Source of the DNA: Helicostylum pulchrum | Taxonomy: Eukaryota > Mucoromycota > Mucoromycetes > Mucorales > Mucoraceae | DNA: 64,000 nt | Assembly (NCBI GenBank): GCA_025677825.1 | Contig: JAIXMO010000009.1 | Coordinates: 186,001 to 250,000 of the forward strand | Direction: 5' to 3' | Shown: piece by piece, positions 1 through 11,934 of the stretch | How positions within the stretch are numbered: the first letter of the stretch is position 1 | Layout: each line of letters begins with the position of its first letter | Position numbers and translations under genes: made by a program | Notes under the pieces: generated by a model | Seen by the model: only the letters and a program-made list of their open reading frames with translations | Database searches by the model: none | Told to the model about the DNA's origin: nothing

Positions 1-126
1 TCCAAGAACACCTGGAACGATCTACCGACTGAGGTCCTAAACATAATTACCACTTACTGCGGAAGATACTGTAAGCGAGTAAAATGGGTTTTTGTAAATA
101 AACGTTGGTTTACATTTTACAAATAA
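1..126 (+). pseudogene. F-box-like protein fragment, 5' end outside window
   Basis: The reading frame is open from base 1 to a TAA at 124-126 and gives 41 residues. It begins inside an F-box-like motif: W-x-x-LP-x-EVL, then a Cys/Lys/Arg-rich turn, then WVFVNKRWF. F-box domains bind Skp1 and recruit substrates to SCF ubiquitin ligases. The leucine-rich or other substrate-binding region that normally follows is absent because translation stops right after the F-box. This is therefore either a remnant, or an exon whose continuation I cannot find. F-box genes are numerous in Mucoromycota and fragments are common. The 5' boundary is unknown. Confidence 0.5.
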
Positions 127-2843
127 ATATAACAAGTACAATACCGCCTATACGCATCAAAATGCCAAGACCAGTCGGATCTATTTGAAGTTATAGAGAT
201 ATATACATTTAAAAAAAAAGCGCTGTTACGCCATTTAAAATCCAAGGTAACATGGCCTTAGATTTTTCATATAAATATCACCCTTTGTTTTTGATTCGAA
301 ATGAGCCGAAAGTTCTTGGTAGTAAATAAACTACTGAATACTACTTGGTTTTCACAAGTCCCCCTCCTCTCCGATCTAACTCCCATTTGTTTAAAAGTAC
401 ATTTTTTGGAGCGCAACAGACCTATGATTAATTGCTGATTATTCATTACCTTTAGTCATAAACTTCGTTTATTTTTATTCTTTGTGAATCTATATTGTAT
501 TCCCCCACTCTCTTAAAACTGATTTTAGTCCCTTTGTAAATAATACATCGTTTGACTCGTACTTTATTGAAGACTAGTCGTTGAATACCATTTTCCACAA
601 ATCAATAAATAACCTACAAGTCTTTAATCAGTTGAATACTAACAGTCTAGCGCCCACTGCTCTTATTACTACTTTTTTTTTACACGTTTAATAATCTCTC
701 CCAAACACCTTACACTTTTTACTTTAAGCTGTATCAGTAGTTTGTACTACTTTCCTTTTTTTTTTTGCATGATTTGTTTACTTTGCGCAAGTTAAAAAAT
801 AGTTTTTCTTCTATACACCCGGCCATGTTCATCTCATGACAAATAACCATAAACAAACACACAGACATTTTTTTTTTTTTTGCGTAGTACTTCTTTGTTA
901 TACTTTTTTTTTTTTTACTTATGACATCTGCCGCTTTTTTATCATCTAGTATGAATGTATTACGTTAATACTAGAGCTATAGTCGAAGATACGTGAAAAA
1001 ACGCCGTTTAACAATCTGAAACATAAATAGCTGACCGAGCTTCTGTTTCTCCTTTTTTTGTGTCAAAGTTGTCTCTTTTTCTTGTTTTAAAGAAAAAATA
1101 TTGGTCAGTCAGTCAAAATTCCCTTTCTGAAGTATGTGCTAACACGGTTTTATTTCTGGTGTGAAAGATACAACAGGTGTAGAAATAAACTAGTTCTTCT
1201 GTTTCTCATCACTTTATTTTAATAGAATTTTATATTTAAAAGAAAAGGGACGATATAGTTTAGACAAATAAAGTAGTTTATTTTATTTTTATGTAAAATG
1301 AGACAGACGTTAGCCGCTCTCTCTTTTTTTTTAAAAAAAAGAAGAAGAGACCGTTTTCCAAGCATAGCCAACGTGGAGGCCCCCGTCCTTGTATGCTCTT
1401 CGCTTTTATTTCACTTGCGTAAAAAGCCACTGGTGGGGTACCGGAAGAAAAACATCCGATTTCCTTGTTATTTTTCCTACGGCAGAAGGAAGCGTAAAAA
1501 AAACCCGTAACCGGAAGCTAGGTCAGGATTTCGCCTTCTACAAAAGAAAAAATTAAGGCGTGCATGTGTATATATATATGTGTGTGAGAGGGGGGGAGAT
1601 AACCACATATCTACTCAAAAGAATCACCTATAGTACATTTCCAAAAGTTCAAACACAAGTGCTAAAAAACTTCCTACATATACGCATCAGCCCAAGGCGG
1701 TTGAATCCCTGCCTTCCGTTGAAGAGAGTATATAAAGTAACGGCTCTGTACAAGAGTATGTAGGGAAGGACTTGAACGAGTGACGATTAATTTCGCGTAC
1801 GCTTTATATTGCTATCTGAAAAAAGTAATAGAATATTAGCAGACAGATGAAGCTAACTATAAACAACACCGCGCTACTATCTGATGCATCTAAATTATGA
1901 AGTTCTTGATTATACCCGGACGTATAGCTTGATTTATACAGCGAAATATGCAATGTAATGTGGAGGTGGAAGTTGACTGTACGGAGAGTATGTGTGTATG
2001 AGAGAGAGAGGGAGGGGAAAATGGTTGCATAAAGGTTCAAGTAAAAAAAGAGTTGTATTGAAAGGAAAAAAGAAAGAAAAGTATAGCCTTCTGTTTACAG
2101 GACATAGAGGGGGTTTTTTTTTTGTATTAAGTATAAACTTATTGATTAAATACGAGATACATACATAATACATCCGTCATAGATTATCGTTTGGCGTAAT
2201 TTATCAGAGTATTTGTAACTCTGTAACGATCAAGGATGTCTCTTGTCAAGGTGTTGAAGAGGTTGCGGCAAAAATGATTCCAGGAGGTACAAATGCCAAA
2301 TTGTTTCTTCTGCTTCATTTCCCAGCTCTCGGCCTACATCTTATCCAAAAGAGCGTGAGTTTGAATTTCTTTTATTTTTAATTTCATTTGAGTGTTGTCG
2401 CACCAAAAAAAAAAGGTGTAATAATTACGTAGGGTGTAAACCCATTTTTGGTTATTTTGGGAACCAGATTGTAGGGACCGTACCTAAAAAAAGTAATTCT
2501 ATCTCTCTTGTCATAATATTTGAATTTCTGTTAAATTAATTATAATTAAATACTGTGTGTATATACAAAAGAGAGAATAAGTTTGTTTTGTTCTTTAGTC
2601 TTCTATAATTTAGTTACCGCTTTACTGGCTATTAACCAGAATAGCTTATTTTTGACGATCATTAAACGTAAATTATTTTGTATTAAATCACGTTATTTTA
2701 TTTATAGCTGCAAAGGAAAATAAAAAGGGGAGTGTGTATAATTTAAAACGGGGGCGTGGTGTCTATACCAACAACAATAACGACGACGACGACAACAACA
2801 ACAACAAAAGGGAACAATTACTTATCTGTGTATCTTTTTTTCT
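127..2843. other. Intergenic AT-rich DNA, no supported gene
   Basis: This 2.7 kb holds only short open frames of low-complexity or Lys-rich composition. It has many T and A homopolymers, a TA/TG run near 1565-1585 and an AG run near 2000. A trinucleotide block (AAC/GAC units) lies at about 2768-2808. I see no RNA gene or transposon end that I can defend. Confidence 0.6.
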
Positions 2844-3167
2844 ATGGAAGAGTCCGACATCAGTAAAATCCGTGATACAGAATATTCGTATAGTGCTATG
2901 AAGGTTAGATCGAACGACACTGATTTATATCCAGTGGGTAACGTCAGAGATAGAGAGAGAGAAAGTGAGCTTCTAGTTATTACATCGCTTGGTAAGATAC
3001 CTTTAGGAATTAGGTGTAAAAATAACGATACATCCTTCCGTAGCAGTAGAAGAGATCTACTGTCTAACCTGTTTAATACGGATGTTACAACAATGATTTA
3101 TATTACGCAGGTACAAAGTAATAAAGACAAACTAGTAAAACGAAATTTGTATCGCCTACTTTATTAG
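2844..3167 (+). CDS. Hypothetical 107-aa ORF, doubtful
   Basis: An uninterrupted ATG-to-TAG frame of 107 codons with mixed, non-repetitive composition; it is charged and has no Cys or His pattern. I recognise no domain, signal peptide or membrane segment. It sits just after a trinucleotide repeat. The next real gene starts about 950 bp downstream on the same strand. The length is above random expectation for AT-rich DNA but not decisive. It could be a lineage-specific gene or a chance ORF. Confidence 0.2.
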   Translation: MEESDISKIRDTEYSYSAMKVRSNDTDLYPVGNVRDRERESELLVITSLGKIPLGIRCKNNDTSFRSSRRDLLSNLFNTDVTTMIYITQVQSNKDKLVKRNLYRLLY

Positions 3168-4118
3168 GTATTTACATCTTTCTTGTAAGAGTAGCAAGGT
3201 CTATATATTTACTCCAATTATATGATATACGATACAAAAAAAAAAAAGACTCCAAAAAAAAAATACCGCCTATTTGAGAATTATAACACCGCATCTTACC
3301 AAAATTGTTACCCGCCCCATTTGCGGAAAAAACCGCCTTTGAACAGGCTGTTTACAGCAAAGTAAAACGAACAAGTGGTTATACTTGATAATAAAAAATA
3401 ATAAAAAAGGTCGTAAATCTTTTTATAGAGTACAAAATAAACGAAACGGTGATAGATGTATAATATATATATATATATGGCCTTAAATGAGAGGATATGA
3501 TTGGTGGTCTCCAATGTATTTTTATATAATTTATAAATAATTATCACACTCAAATACACGAAAAATGTTTAGTTTACTTGGTAACTTGGCAAAAAAAAAA
3601 AATGCTTAAAAATATGACGTGAGTGAAAATATAAAGTAAACGGGGTAGGGTTGGGGTTGGTATTTTAATAGGACGATTTAACAGGAAAAAAAAAGCATGT
3701 AAATGAAATAAATGAGGTGCTTAATTTATAAATTGTACAGTGAATGATGAAATTGAACGATATGCACGCCAGCACGGGCGTAGTCCGAAAAAAGAAAAGG
3801 AAGTGGCGGAAACTGATTGGCATCCGTCCACTTACTACCCCTTTTTTAGGCCAGAAAAAAAAATTACACGCGCACAACAAGCATAACACACACACACACA
3901 CACACACACACAGTACAGCACAAACAATTTTTTTTTTAATCATTTATTTATTTTTACCTCCCTTTTTTTTTTTCCCTTTTCTTTTTTCCTTTTTCTTTTA
4001 TCTTTTTCTTTCTCTCTCTTTCCCCTATTCTTTTTTTAAAAAATATATAGAATATATACATATATATACGCAAACACACACAAACACACACACAATAAAG
4101 AAAAAAGTATTATATATA

Positions 4119-6139
4119 ATGACTCTTAATACACAAAAAGTCTCGGTTATGGAAAGCCAAAAAGAAGAATTCCAGCCTACAGTTCTTTCACAGTCTTTTA
4201 CAAACAACTTGTTTTCATCGTACTATATCCAGCCATTCTGGGAATCACTATTACAGCAACAAACAGATCATACCAATACGTTTGCTAAGCCTATTGGGGC
4301 TTCGTCACCAGATTCGTATCACGAGAACAACCACCCTGCAGTTATACCAATAGGAGCACCAAGAATGGCAATCAATGATTTGATTACAGGTCCGACACAG
4401 GATTCTTCTTTACATCAATTTATGCTATTATCTCATCAACTTAACAGTAACATTATTCATACAAACTCTCTAGTCATTAAAGACGATGTCTTTTTGGCTC
4501 AACCATCTACTTTGTCACGTGATGCTCTATACCCCTCTTGGTTACCTACTACTGTCATTGTCGATCATGATGATACAGCTTCTCTTAGTAGTCACTCTTC
4601 CTTATCTTCATCGCAACATAGTGATAAATTTACTACTTCTCCTTGTTTATCTCCAGTTACTTCACCTACTAATTTCCTGTATAACCACGAACCATTATTT
4701 GAAGGAGGTATCATTGAAGACCTTGACAACAACAACAAAAATAGTAATTCTTCTTCTTTCAATCGTGATGTAATTGATCAATACTTTGAAGAAGAAGAAT
4801 ACGATGACCTTTCATCTGTTGTTACAGATTCAACAGCAAGTGAAGATAAGCAACAACAACAAATGATGATACGTAGATTATCTACAGTCAGTGATGATCT
4901 TGACTGGTTTAAGCTATTGGACGCATTTCGTGCAGATGTTGCTTGTGACTTACCTGAAACAAATCAAGAAGAGGAGGATGATCAAGTGAGTAGTGGTGAA
5001 TCAAGTCATAGTGGTCATACTACTACAGAAGAAGATGATGATGATGAGGACGATGAATATGATTTCTATGTACAACCTATTGTTGAATTAAAGAAACGTA
5101 AGCGTGTCAAGAGTGAAACGCTTGCCATGTATCAATTGAACCTTTCTGATGATGATGGTAATGATGACGATGATGATGATGATGGTGATCATGCGCCTAT
5201 TAAAAAGAAATCATCAAAAAATAACGTGCGATCAAATCCCAGCCAAAAGCGCCGCAAGAAAAGTAAGGCCACTTCTTTCAACCCTCGTTACAAGAAATAT
5301 CAAAAGAAAAAGACGGCTGATAATCATCAACAAGTCCAATTCAATCTCGTACACCCTGCTCCATTCGCTAATACTCCTACTACTACAACTACTATTACCA
5401 CCACCACTACTCATACAACAACAGCAAGCCTTAAAAAGGATAAAAAGGAGGAATTAGATCAAAACAAAGAGTCCATTTCTTCACCTACAAGATCTCAGCT
5501 GATTGAATCCGTAGCTGAAAAAGATAAAAAAACAGTGTTTCAACATTTAACTGAAGTCGGTATTGACTGGTGTAGATACTGCGGTACTACTGAGGGTGTT
5601 AACTGGAGACCAGGACCATGGGGCAAGCGCACCCTTTGCAAGTAAGTGTACATTATTATTACTATCTTTATAATGTTTACTAACATATTTTTATCATTGT
5701 AGTAAGCATGGATGTGATTACAAAGGTTATGGTCTCGCTAGTCGTTTACCTCGCTTAGATCTCTCGGCTTTCTCTACTGAAAAGTTGGAAGAACGATTAC
5801 GTCCAGTTGTCCAGCAATTCTGTATTGTATGTCAATCCCCGGAACAAACCGAACAAAACGGCCATTTAGTCCTTTGTAGTGGAGGTTGTTCTCGTGCCTA
5901 CCATCAACATTGTCATACTCCCGTGATCACAGTCAATCCTGCTATCGATCCTGTACGCTGGTACTGTAGTGCTTTATGCAAGGAGAATCGTAAGCGTAAC
6001 AAAGTTGGTAAGTTTTTTATTTTTTCTTTGTGTGTATTTTATACTAAGATATACACTTTTATTCTTATTAGTTGTTGAATTACCACGTAAACATATGCCT
6101 TTAATGCATTTACTGCCAAAGAACAAAAAGTCTTGCTAA
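4119..6139 (+). CDS. GATA-type zinc finger plus PHD finger protein
   Basis: Exons 4119-5641, 5703-6007 and 6072-6139 give 631 aa. The frame is open upstream to 3744, but that part is CA-repeat and pyrimidine-rich sequence typical of a 5' UTR, so I start at ATG 4119 (another in-frame ATG is at 4149). The first about 480 residues are Ser/Thr/Asn-rich and probably disordered, with several long Asp/Glu runs and basic clusters that could act as nuclear localisation signals. A GATA-like finger near residues 485-520 reads CRYC, an 18-residue spacer, then CNKHGC. It is split by intron 1. A C4HC3 PHD finger follows at about 540-600 (CIVC, CSGGC, HQHC, YCSALC). GATA fingers bind DNA and PHD fingers often read histone H3 tails, so a chromatin or transcription role is inferred. 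The second finger pair is C-x4-C rather than the usual C-x2-C. Confidence 0.8.
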
Positions 6140-7179
6140 GCAAAAAATAGATAGATTGTATAAAAAAATTTACTATTACTACTACCACTAATTTTACCTA
6201 TATTAATTATTCCCCACCACCTACACGCTTCATATATAATATTTTTTCATTACATATCTCATGCCTCTATATACACACTTTCACTTTTTCTTCACAGCAC
6301 TTTTTACATTTATTTCCCTTTTTCTTCTTAAATATGTAAAACTTTTTTATATGTAACATACCTTTTTCTCTATCATTTTCTTTTTACTGCAGCAAAAACT
6401 CATTAAAACTTGAAACAATTTATGATCTATTTAAATCAAGGTCCCAAACATCATTGTTACCCAATCAGTATGTATATACTGTAACCAAAAATAGCGTGGC
6501 TTGGTCCGTACTTAAATCTTGTACAGGCTTAAAAAATGGGATTAGCGGCACTTGTCAAGGCTTGTGCGTTTAATTATTATTTTTTTGCTGCTCAAAAAGT
6601 CTCGTGTGCTATCTCGTGTAATAGGTTAAAAGGAAACTCCCCTTTTCTGAGTGTAAGTTTTTTTTCTGTGTAAAAATAGATTCTACTTTTTATAAAACAG
6701 CCGGGCAGCTCAAATATATCTCATTTTGTATGCAGACAACAATTTATTAAATCAATTAAGATCTAACTTGAATCTGTTTTTAGGTTCTTATCATGATTTA
6801 CACGTCGTCTTCTTCAAGGACCCTCTCTCTAATTACTACTCCCCTCTTTTCACCGTGAATACCTTCTTTATATGATAAAAAAGGGGAAGAAAAAATATAT
6901 ATCTCGTTGATGTTCTCATTATTGCTATCAAACACAAACCCTTTTTTTCTTACCTGCGTTTATTCTGTACGAAACACCCTCATACGTGTTATACAAACAA
7001 ATATCTTTTTTTAGAGTATAGTCAAGAATGTAAAAAAAATAAGGTTAACATTGACTGAAACCAAAATGGTTCCGGGTCAGAAAGAGGGATGATGCCGTAC
7101 TATGTTTTTTTTTTCAACTCAACTCAATTTTCAAAGTTTTTTTTTTTCTTTATTTCTTTTTGCAGCATATAAATCCAAC
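6140..7179. other. Intergenic region
   Basis: About 1 kb between two same-strand genes. It is T-rich, presumably 3' UTR/terminator of the GATA-PHD gene followed by the promoter of PRP38. No other coding or RNA feature is visible. Confidence 0.6.
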
Positions 7180-8007
7180 ATGGGTAAACGAAACAAGTAA
7201 AAAACGACCTTAAGCTTAGAATTAACTTTTGCTTACGTGTGTAGAAATCACAAACGTTAACGTTCATGATGGTGTTTCCATTCACGGTCGTCATCCACTT
7301 CACTTGGTTGAAAAAATCATTCGTGAAAGAATTCAATCATCACTTTACTGGAAAGAAAAATGTTATGGATTATCTGGTAAGCGTGTTCTCTTTTTCAAGA
7401 GTAAAAAGGGGGCTCTAATCTAATCTATATTACAATTCTTTAGCTACTACTTTAATGGACAGAGCATTTGAACTCGAATATATTGGAGGCATGTACGGTC
7501 AACAACAACCTACAGAGTTTATTTGTCTTGTTTTAAAGTTGTTACAAATCTTACCAGAGAAGGAGATCATTATTGAAATGATCAAGGAAGAAGATCTCAA
7601 GTAAGAACAAAAAAAAAAAACTTTTTACACCCTTTGAGAAACTTATATATTTTTGTTAAGGTATATTCGTGCTTTAGGCGCATTTTATTTACGATTGACT
7701 GGAAAATCAAAAGAAATATACCAATATTTGGAACCTTTATTAAACGATTATCGTAAACTTCGTTACCGTGGAGGAGGTAAATAACGACTGAATGTATATA
7801 TATATATAGAAACGATAGCTCTAACTAATGCTTTTTGATCTTGTAGACGGTTATTCATTGACTTATATGGATAGTTTTATTGACGACCTTTTACATAAAC
7901 CTCGTGTTTGCGATATTATCTTACCACGTCTTACCAGCAGATATGTGTTGGAACAAAACGATGAATTGGAACCTAGAGAAAGTGCTTTAGAAGATGATTT
8001 GGACTAA
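7180..8007 (+). CDS. PRP38: Pre-mRNA-splicing factor 38 (PRP38)
   Basis: Exons 7180-7183, 7245-7376, 7444-7600, 7661-7776 and 7847-8007 give 189 aa. PRP38 is a core component of the U4/U6.U5 tri-snRNP needed for spliceosome activation. The whole length matches the PRP38 domain: VHDGVSIHGRHP near the N-terminus, then YWKEKCYGL, GGMYG, FICLVLKLLQILPEKE, RALGAFYLRLTG, YLEPLLNDYRKLR, and VCDIILPRLTSRYVLE near the C-terminus, ending in a short acidic tail (LEPRESALEDDLD). The RS/acidic extension seen in animals is missing. The first coding exon is only ATGG. I chose it because the frame of exon 2 has no ATG before the conserved start, and the join gives M-E-I-T-N in phase. Confidence 0.93.
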
Positions 8008-8700
8008 AATATATAAATAGAAATATATAACTTGTAATATAAATTGAATTTGACTAAATTCTGCGACATCATGTATAAAACTAATAGCGAATAAAGGGAA
8101 TCATTTTTAAAGCTACTTTAATTGTGTGTACTATCTCAAATGTCGTGTTTGTAGACGTGTACTTGTATTAAATAGATTGCTTGAGCTATTTTATCAGTCT
8201 AAAAGTTTTTAAAAAAAATCTTAAAGCAACCGCTACAAAACGTTCAAATGTAGTTCGCCCGACTGTGATAGCGTACAAATATATGGGCTCCTTTTTTTTT
8301 GTTTACTACTTTATAAAGGTACGTGAAAAGTAATACCCCGTGCTTTCTTTTCTGAGCGTGTAAATAGAACGGGTACCAAGAAAATAATATCTGGCTATCT
8401 AGACCACACGTACAAACCTATTTTCAATGCATCTACCTAATGACTGACTCAACAGACAGCACTATGTTGTACTATGACTTTTTTGGAAGGCGTGGATACC
8501 TCGCCCAATTGTTTGAGTATGAAGATGTTTGTAATTTGGAAAGAACGGACAAAATTTACCTGTCGCATTGTACTTTACGGACAGTCGGTAACAATGTATG
8601 CAAAGTACTTATGTAGCTTAAACAGTCACCTTTCGGCTATTGAATAACACAAGCAAACATTTTGTGTTTAGAGTTTTAGGTTGTTTGTTCTTTTTATCAA
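8008..8700 (+). other. Intergenic, with a 58-codon ORF
   Basis: Spacer between PRP38 and the SUMO protease gene. It contains a short ATG-to-TAG frame at 8440-8616 of mixed composition (58 codons; no domain recognised) that could be a remnant or chance. The last part should include the promoter of the downstream gene. Confidence 0.4.
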
Positions 8701-10090
8701 ATGAATTCCTTAATAAATCAAATGGCAGAAAGTTCACCTAGCTCTCAATCGAGAGGTATAAAAAGAAAAGTAACGGAAGAAAGTACAAAAGCTGTTGCAA
8801 AAAGGCCTAGAATAGTTCAACAAGAAGATTCAGGTTTATTTTCTTTTATACGTAACCTATTTCCTTTTGTCTCCTCCATGTTCGAACAGAATGAGAAGCA
8901 GAATACTGTAATTGACTTATCCGATACAACTGATAATTTTGATACCTGTTATGAAGCAGAGAATAAGTCTGCAGAGAATAATACCACAGAGGGTAATACC
9001 ACAGAGGATAACTCGTAAGCTTACTTTTTTTTTTCGTAGTGGGGAGACGCTTATCCTTTTTATTTAGCATGATCTTTCTATATGAACGAATAGCGATTTA
9101 CAATAGCGATATAGACTGTTTAGAGGAAGGAAAGTTTCTCAATGATAAGATCATCGATTTAGTTCTGTCCATACTGAGAGATAGTTATAGACAAAATCAA
9201 ACATACGTGTTTGACAGTATGTTCTTTATTAAACTAAGAGATATACAAGAGTAAGCTATTAAAAAAAAAGCATTTTTCACGACTATAAATATATACATAT
9301 ATAAAAAGGGGGTTTTTTTTTATTACGCTCGATCTGATTTACTTTTTCTGTTTTAGTCCCAAGAATTACTACAGAAAAACTTCAAATTGGTTTAAAAATG
9401 GCGTTTTATCAAATAAGAAGATATGGGTTATTCCTGTCTGCGACAAGTAAAATACAATATTTTATGTATTTTTTTATATATGTTAAGGTTGTATGTGTGT
9501 TTTTTCTGTAGTTATCACTGGTATGTCATTACTATCGTTAATCCTGAAACAGTTAGGTAAGTTCAATGTAATTATAACATCTCTTAACCTTGACTGTTGA
9601 ACGAAGTACTCTATTTAGACCTCGAATATTAGTAATGGATTCGTGGAAAAGAGAATGCTATAACTCGGTCGACATTGTGGAAGAATTCTTAAAGCAAAAA
9701 TTTGGCGCAGAACAAGAAGGAGATATCGAAGAGATTGACGTAAAAATAGTTGATGTAAGTAATAACCTACAACTATCGTACCTTTTTAACCTTTACATCT
9801 ATGTAGATTCCTCAGCAAACAAATGCATATGATTGCGGTTTATACGCTATTCGTTCTGCTGAACTATTTATGACGGAACTTGCTCCGTATTATATCTCGT
9901 TAATTTTGGTAATATCTCTCTTATTTTTATACATTTTTGTTGTTGTTCTGTTTTTCTTACTATAAAAAAATAATAGGACCAAGAAAATAAGATTACTAGT
10001 GATCATGAAATATACGAAAAAGTCGAGCTATTAACTAGAAGTCAAATAGTTCGATACTTTATTGGTATCCTTAAAAAAGAACATGACTGA
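8701..10090 (+). CDS. Ulp1/SENP-family SUMO-specific cysteine protease
   Basis: Exons 8701-9014, 9068-9250, 9357-9446, 9512-9556, 9619-9754, 9807-9908 and 9977-10090 give 327 aa. Ulp1/SENP (peptidase C48) enzymes mature SUMO precursors and remove SUMO from targets. The N-terminal about 100 residues are polar with basic clusters (IKRKVTEES, AKRPR) that look like a nuclear localisation signal. The catalytic domain shows CLEEGKFLNDKIIDL, then the triad: His in NYHWYV (exon 4), Asp in LVMDSW (exon 5) and Cys in the YDCGLYA motif (exon 6), which is preceded by the oxyanion-hole Gln region PQQTN. All triad residues are present, so an active enzyme is expected. It is shorter than yeast Ulp1 or Ulp2, with only a short tail after the catalytic Cys. 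Introns are 42-106 nt. Confidence 0.9.
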
Positions 10091-10367
10091 AAGCTACTTG
10101 GTCAGAAGACGTACTATTGCAGCATTTGAATACTATTATCAGAAAAAGAAAACAGTAACTGTAACCCAAGAAAATATTACGATGTGTACCCCCTCGTGAG
10201 TAACATACTGCGACAGGAGCCATAGTTCGACAAATTAATCCGAAAGTTTTGCATGAAAACAAAAAACTCAGTAACACACACATTTTTTTTTTTAAGCAAA
10301 AAAAAAATAAAAAACTTTTATTCATTTTCATAAATTTAAAATTGAAAGAATAGAATAATGTTAAAAG

Positions 10368-11065
10368 CTAGACAGTGGTTGTATAAGCGCCTCTGGTATC
10401 AGCGAATGTAACATAAAATTGAAGGATGTGGTTATCGATAATAGACAAGTAGTAAAAATATTCAGAAGGTACCGCGTTGTGAAGACAAGTATATAAAGTG
10501 ACAGTTTGGACGTTCAGATTGGCAAGGGATGACTTGACAATATTCATGGAAAATTCCACTTAAGCGAATTGACTCTTCTTGGTCTTGGCCAAGGCTAAAG
10601 CATTAATAGCTTGAGGGATAACAGGACCGACAGCAGAAACCACAGCATCGACTTCCTCGTTAGTAACAGCACCTACGTAGGTACAACAATTAGTGATGGT
10701 CTTCTTAAGTTGTGCTTCGAGAATTTGCGCTTGTTCACGAAGTGCTAGAAGTCCAGTATAACCGGAAGACACTACAAAACCATCAAGCTATTTTTATTTT
10801 GGAAAAGATTAATATCTTTATGAAGTTATAATTAGCTTGGTTTTTAACTTACACCAGCTGTTAACACGTTAATTTGAAGAGAAACAGTGTCAACGTCTTC
10901 TTTACAAAGTTGGACAGGTGCAGGAATATTACGCTTACCCAAGATAGCAGCATTGGCTATAATATTAAGGTAAAAAAATTTACTTTTTATACAGTCACTT
11001 GTTTATGAAGTCTTACCAGAGAGAGCGAAAGCTACTGCAACAAAGAGAGAAGAAGTAAGACGCTT
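10368..11065 (-). pseudogene. HsbA-like secreted protein, decayed copy 1
   Basis: The exon layout is the same as in the two intact copies downstream: 11065-11017, 10956-10853 and 10787-10368. HsbA-like proteins are secreted, bind hydrophobic surfaces and were described in Aspergillus. Family features remain: a hydrophobic leader, a Cys in VQLC, the central pair NCC, and the TVTLYTC motif. Two lesions are visible. The codon where both paralogues have ATG is AAG (11065-11063) and no in-frame ATG lies upstream before a stop. An in-frame TAA at 10562-10560 interrupts the third exon, after which the frame continues to 10368 with clear homology. No GT-AG intron would remove this stop. The TATA-like GTATATAAACG is still present near 11163-11173. 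Confidence 0.8.
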
Positions 11066-11162
11066 TTTCGTTTTTTTAGTTTTTTTTAGCTAGTTTTTTT
11101 TTTTTTTTTGAGATAGTTAACCTGATCCGAAAAAAAAAGAGGAAAAGACAGTTTATTCTATT

Positions 11163-11173
11163 CGTTTATATAC
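11163..11173 (-). promoter_or_regulatory. TATA-like element shared by the HsbA genes (copy 1)
   Basis: Minus-strand GTATATAAACG lies about 100 bp upstream of the lost start codon. The same element lies about 70 bp upstream of the ATG in copies 2 and 3, so it is a conserved promoter motif of this small family. Confidence 0.5.
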
Positions 11174-11733
11174 TTTTTTACCTTTTCTCTCATGACATGC
11201 AGCTTATGTCTTCACGTTTCTAACGCTAAGAAAAATAATTTTGATGTCTGACAGAGTTATCCTAATCATTTTTTTGTAAGTAGAACAGTTCCCCACTAAC
11301 ATGTGTATACCACATCTAAATAATCCTGCGCCTCGTAAAACAGAATAGTTTTTTTTACTCTCTCTTGCGTGGTATTTCACCTCAAATAGTATATATACTA
11401 AAAGACTTACAGTAGTTAGCAAAAAAAAAAATGACGAGACATTAGATAAAAGATTGATATAGTGATTGTTAAAGATAACTTCTATTTTGGTGCATCTATA
11501 ATACTCGAGACGTGTATAAATTTCATCGTATAAAACATAGGGGAGAGGGGGAGTATCACAAAAAAAAACCTTTAATTAATAAAAATAGTCTTACTATTCC
11601 CCAAATAAGTTGTGTTTGGGTTTTGTTGTGACATTCGTGTTAAATGATCCATGAGAAAATCATGGAAAAAAAAAGGCTCAGCTCCTTTCAATTTCGTCAG
11701 TTATGTTGTAGAGCTAACAATGCATCGAACTCC

Positions 11734-11737
<4 letters not shown>

Positions 11738-11762
<25 letters not shown>
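11738..11762 (+). repeat. Poly(A) tract
   Basis: A run of roughly 25 A residues left of the inverted-repeat region. It could be nucleosome-excluding promoter DNA or the trace of a retrotransposed tail; nothing adjacent decides between these. Confidence 0.7.
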
Positions 11763-11765
<3 letters not shown>

Positions 11766-11934
11766 CGAAAGACAAATTATATTGAATGTGTACAAGGAAA
11801 TCGATCATTTGGCGAAGTTTTCAAAGAGGAAATTATTTTTCCTTTTCTTATTTGCTCTGGTTCATTGCAATTGCAAATTTAGCAATTCGTTGTAAAAAAA
11901 CATCTCCCTGAGATTTTGCATTATTGGTAACCTC

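Noticed and set aside
1298..1763. Two short plus-strand ORFs (70 and 67 codons)
   Set aside because: Lys/Arg-rich or Tyr/Ile-rich translation of simple AT-rich DNA, with no domains.
2230..2340. Minus-strand 36-codon protein-like stretch (ELGNEAEETIWHLYLLESF)
   Set aside because: Composition looks natural, but it is short, closed by stops on both sides, and lacks a recognisable family.
3744..4118. The 125-codon upstream extension of the GATA-PHD frame
   Set aside because: It translates CA repeats, poly-T and pyrimidine tracts into low-complexity sequence, which fits a 5' UTR; ATG 4119 has the first normal coding sequence.
10560..10562. Programmed readthrough of the TAA in HsbA copy 1
   Set aside because: The start codon is also lost, so simple pseudogenisation explains both changes.
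11644..11895. An 83-codon ORF spanning a poly(A) tract
   Set aside because: The frame exists only because the A-run encodes Lys; the flanks are not protein-like.
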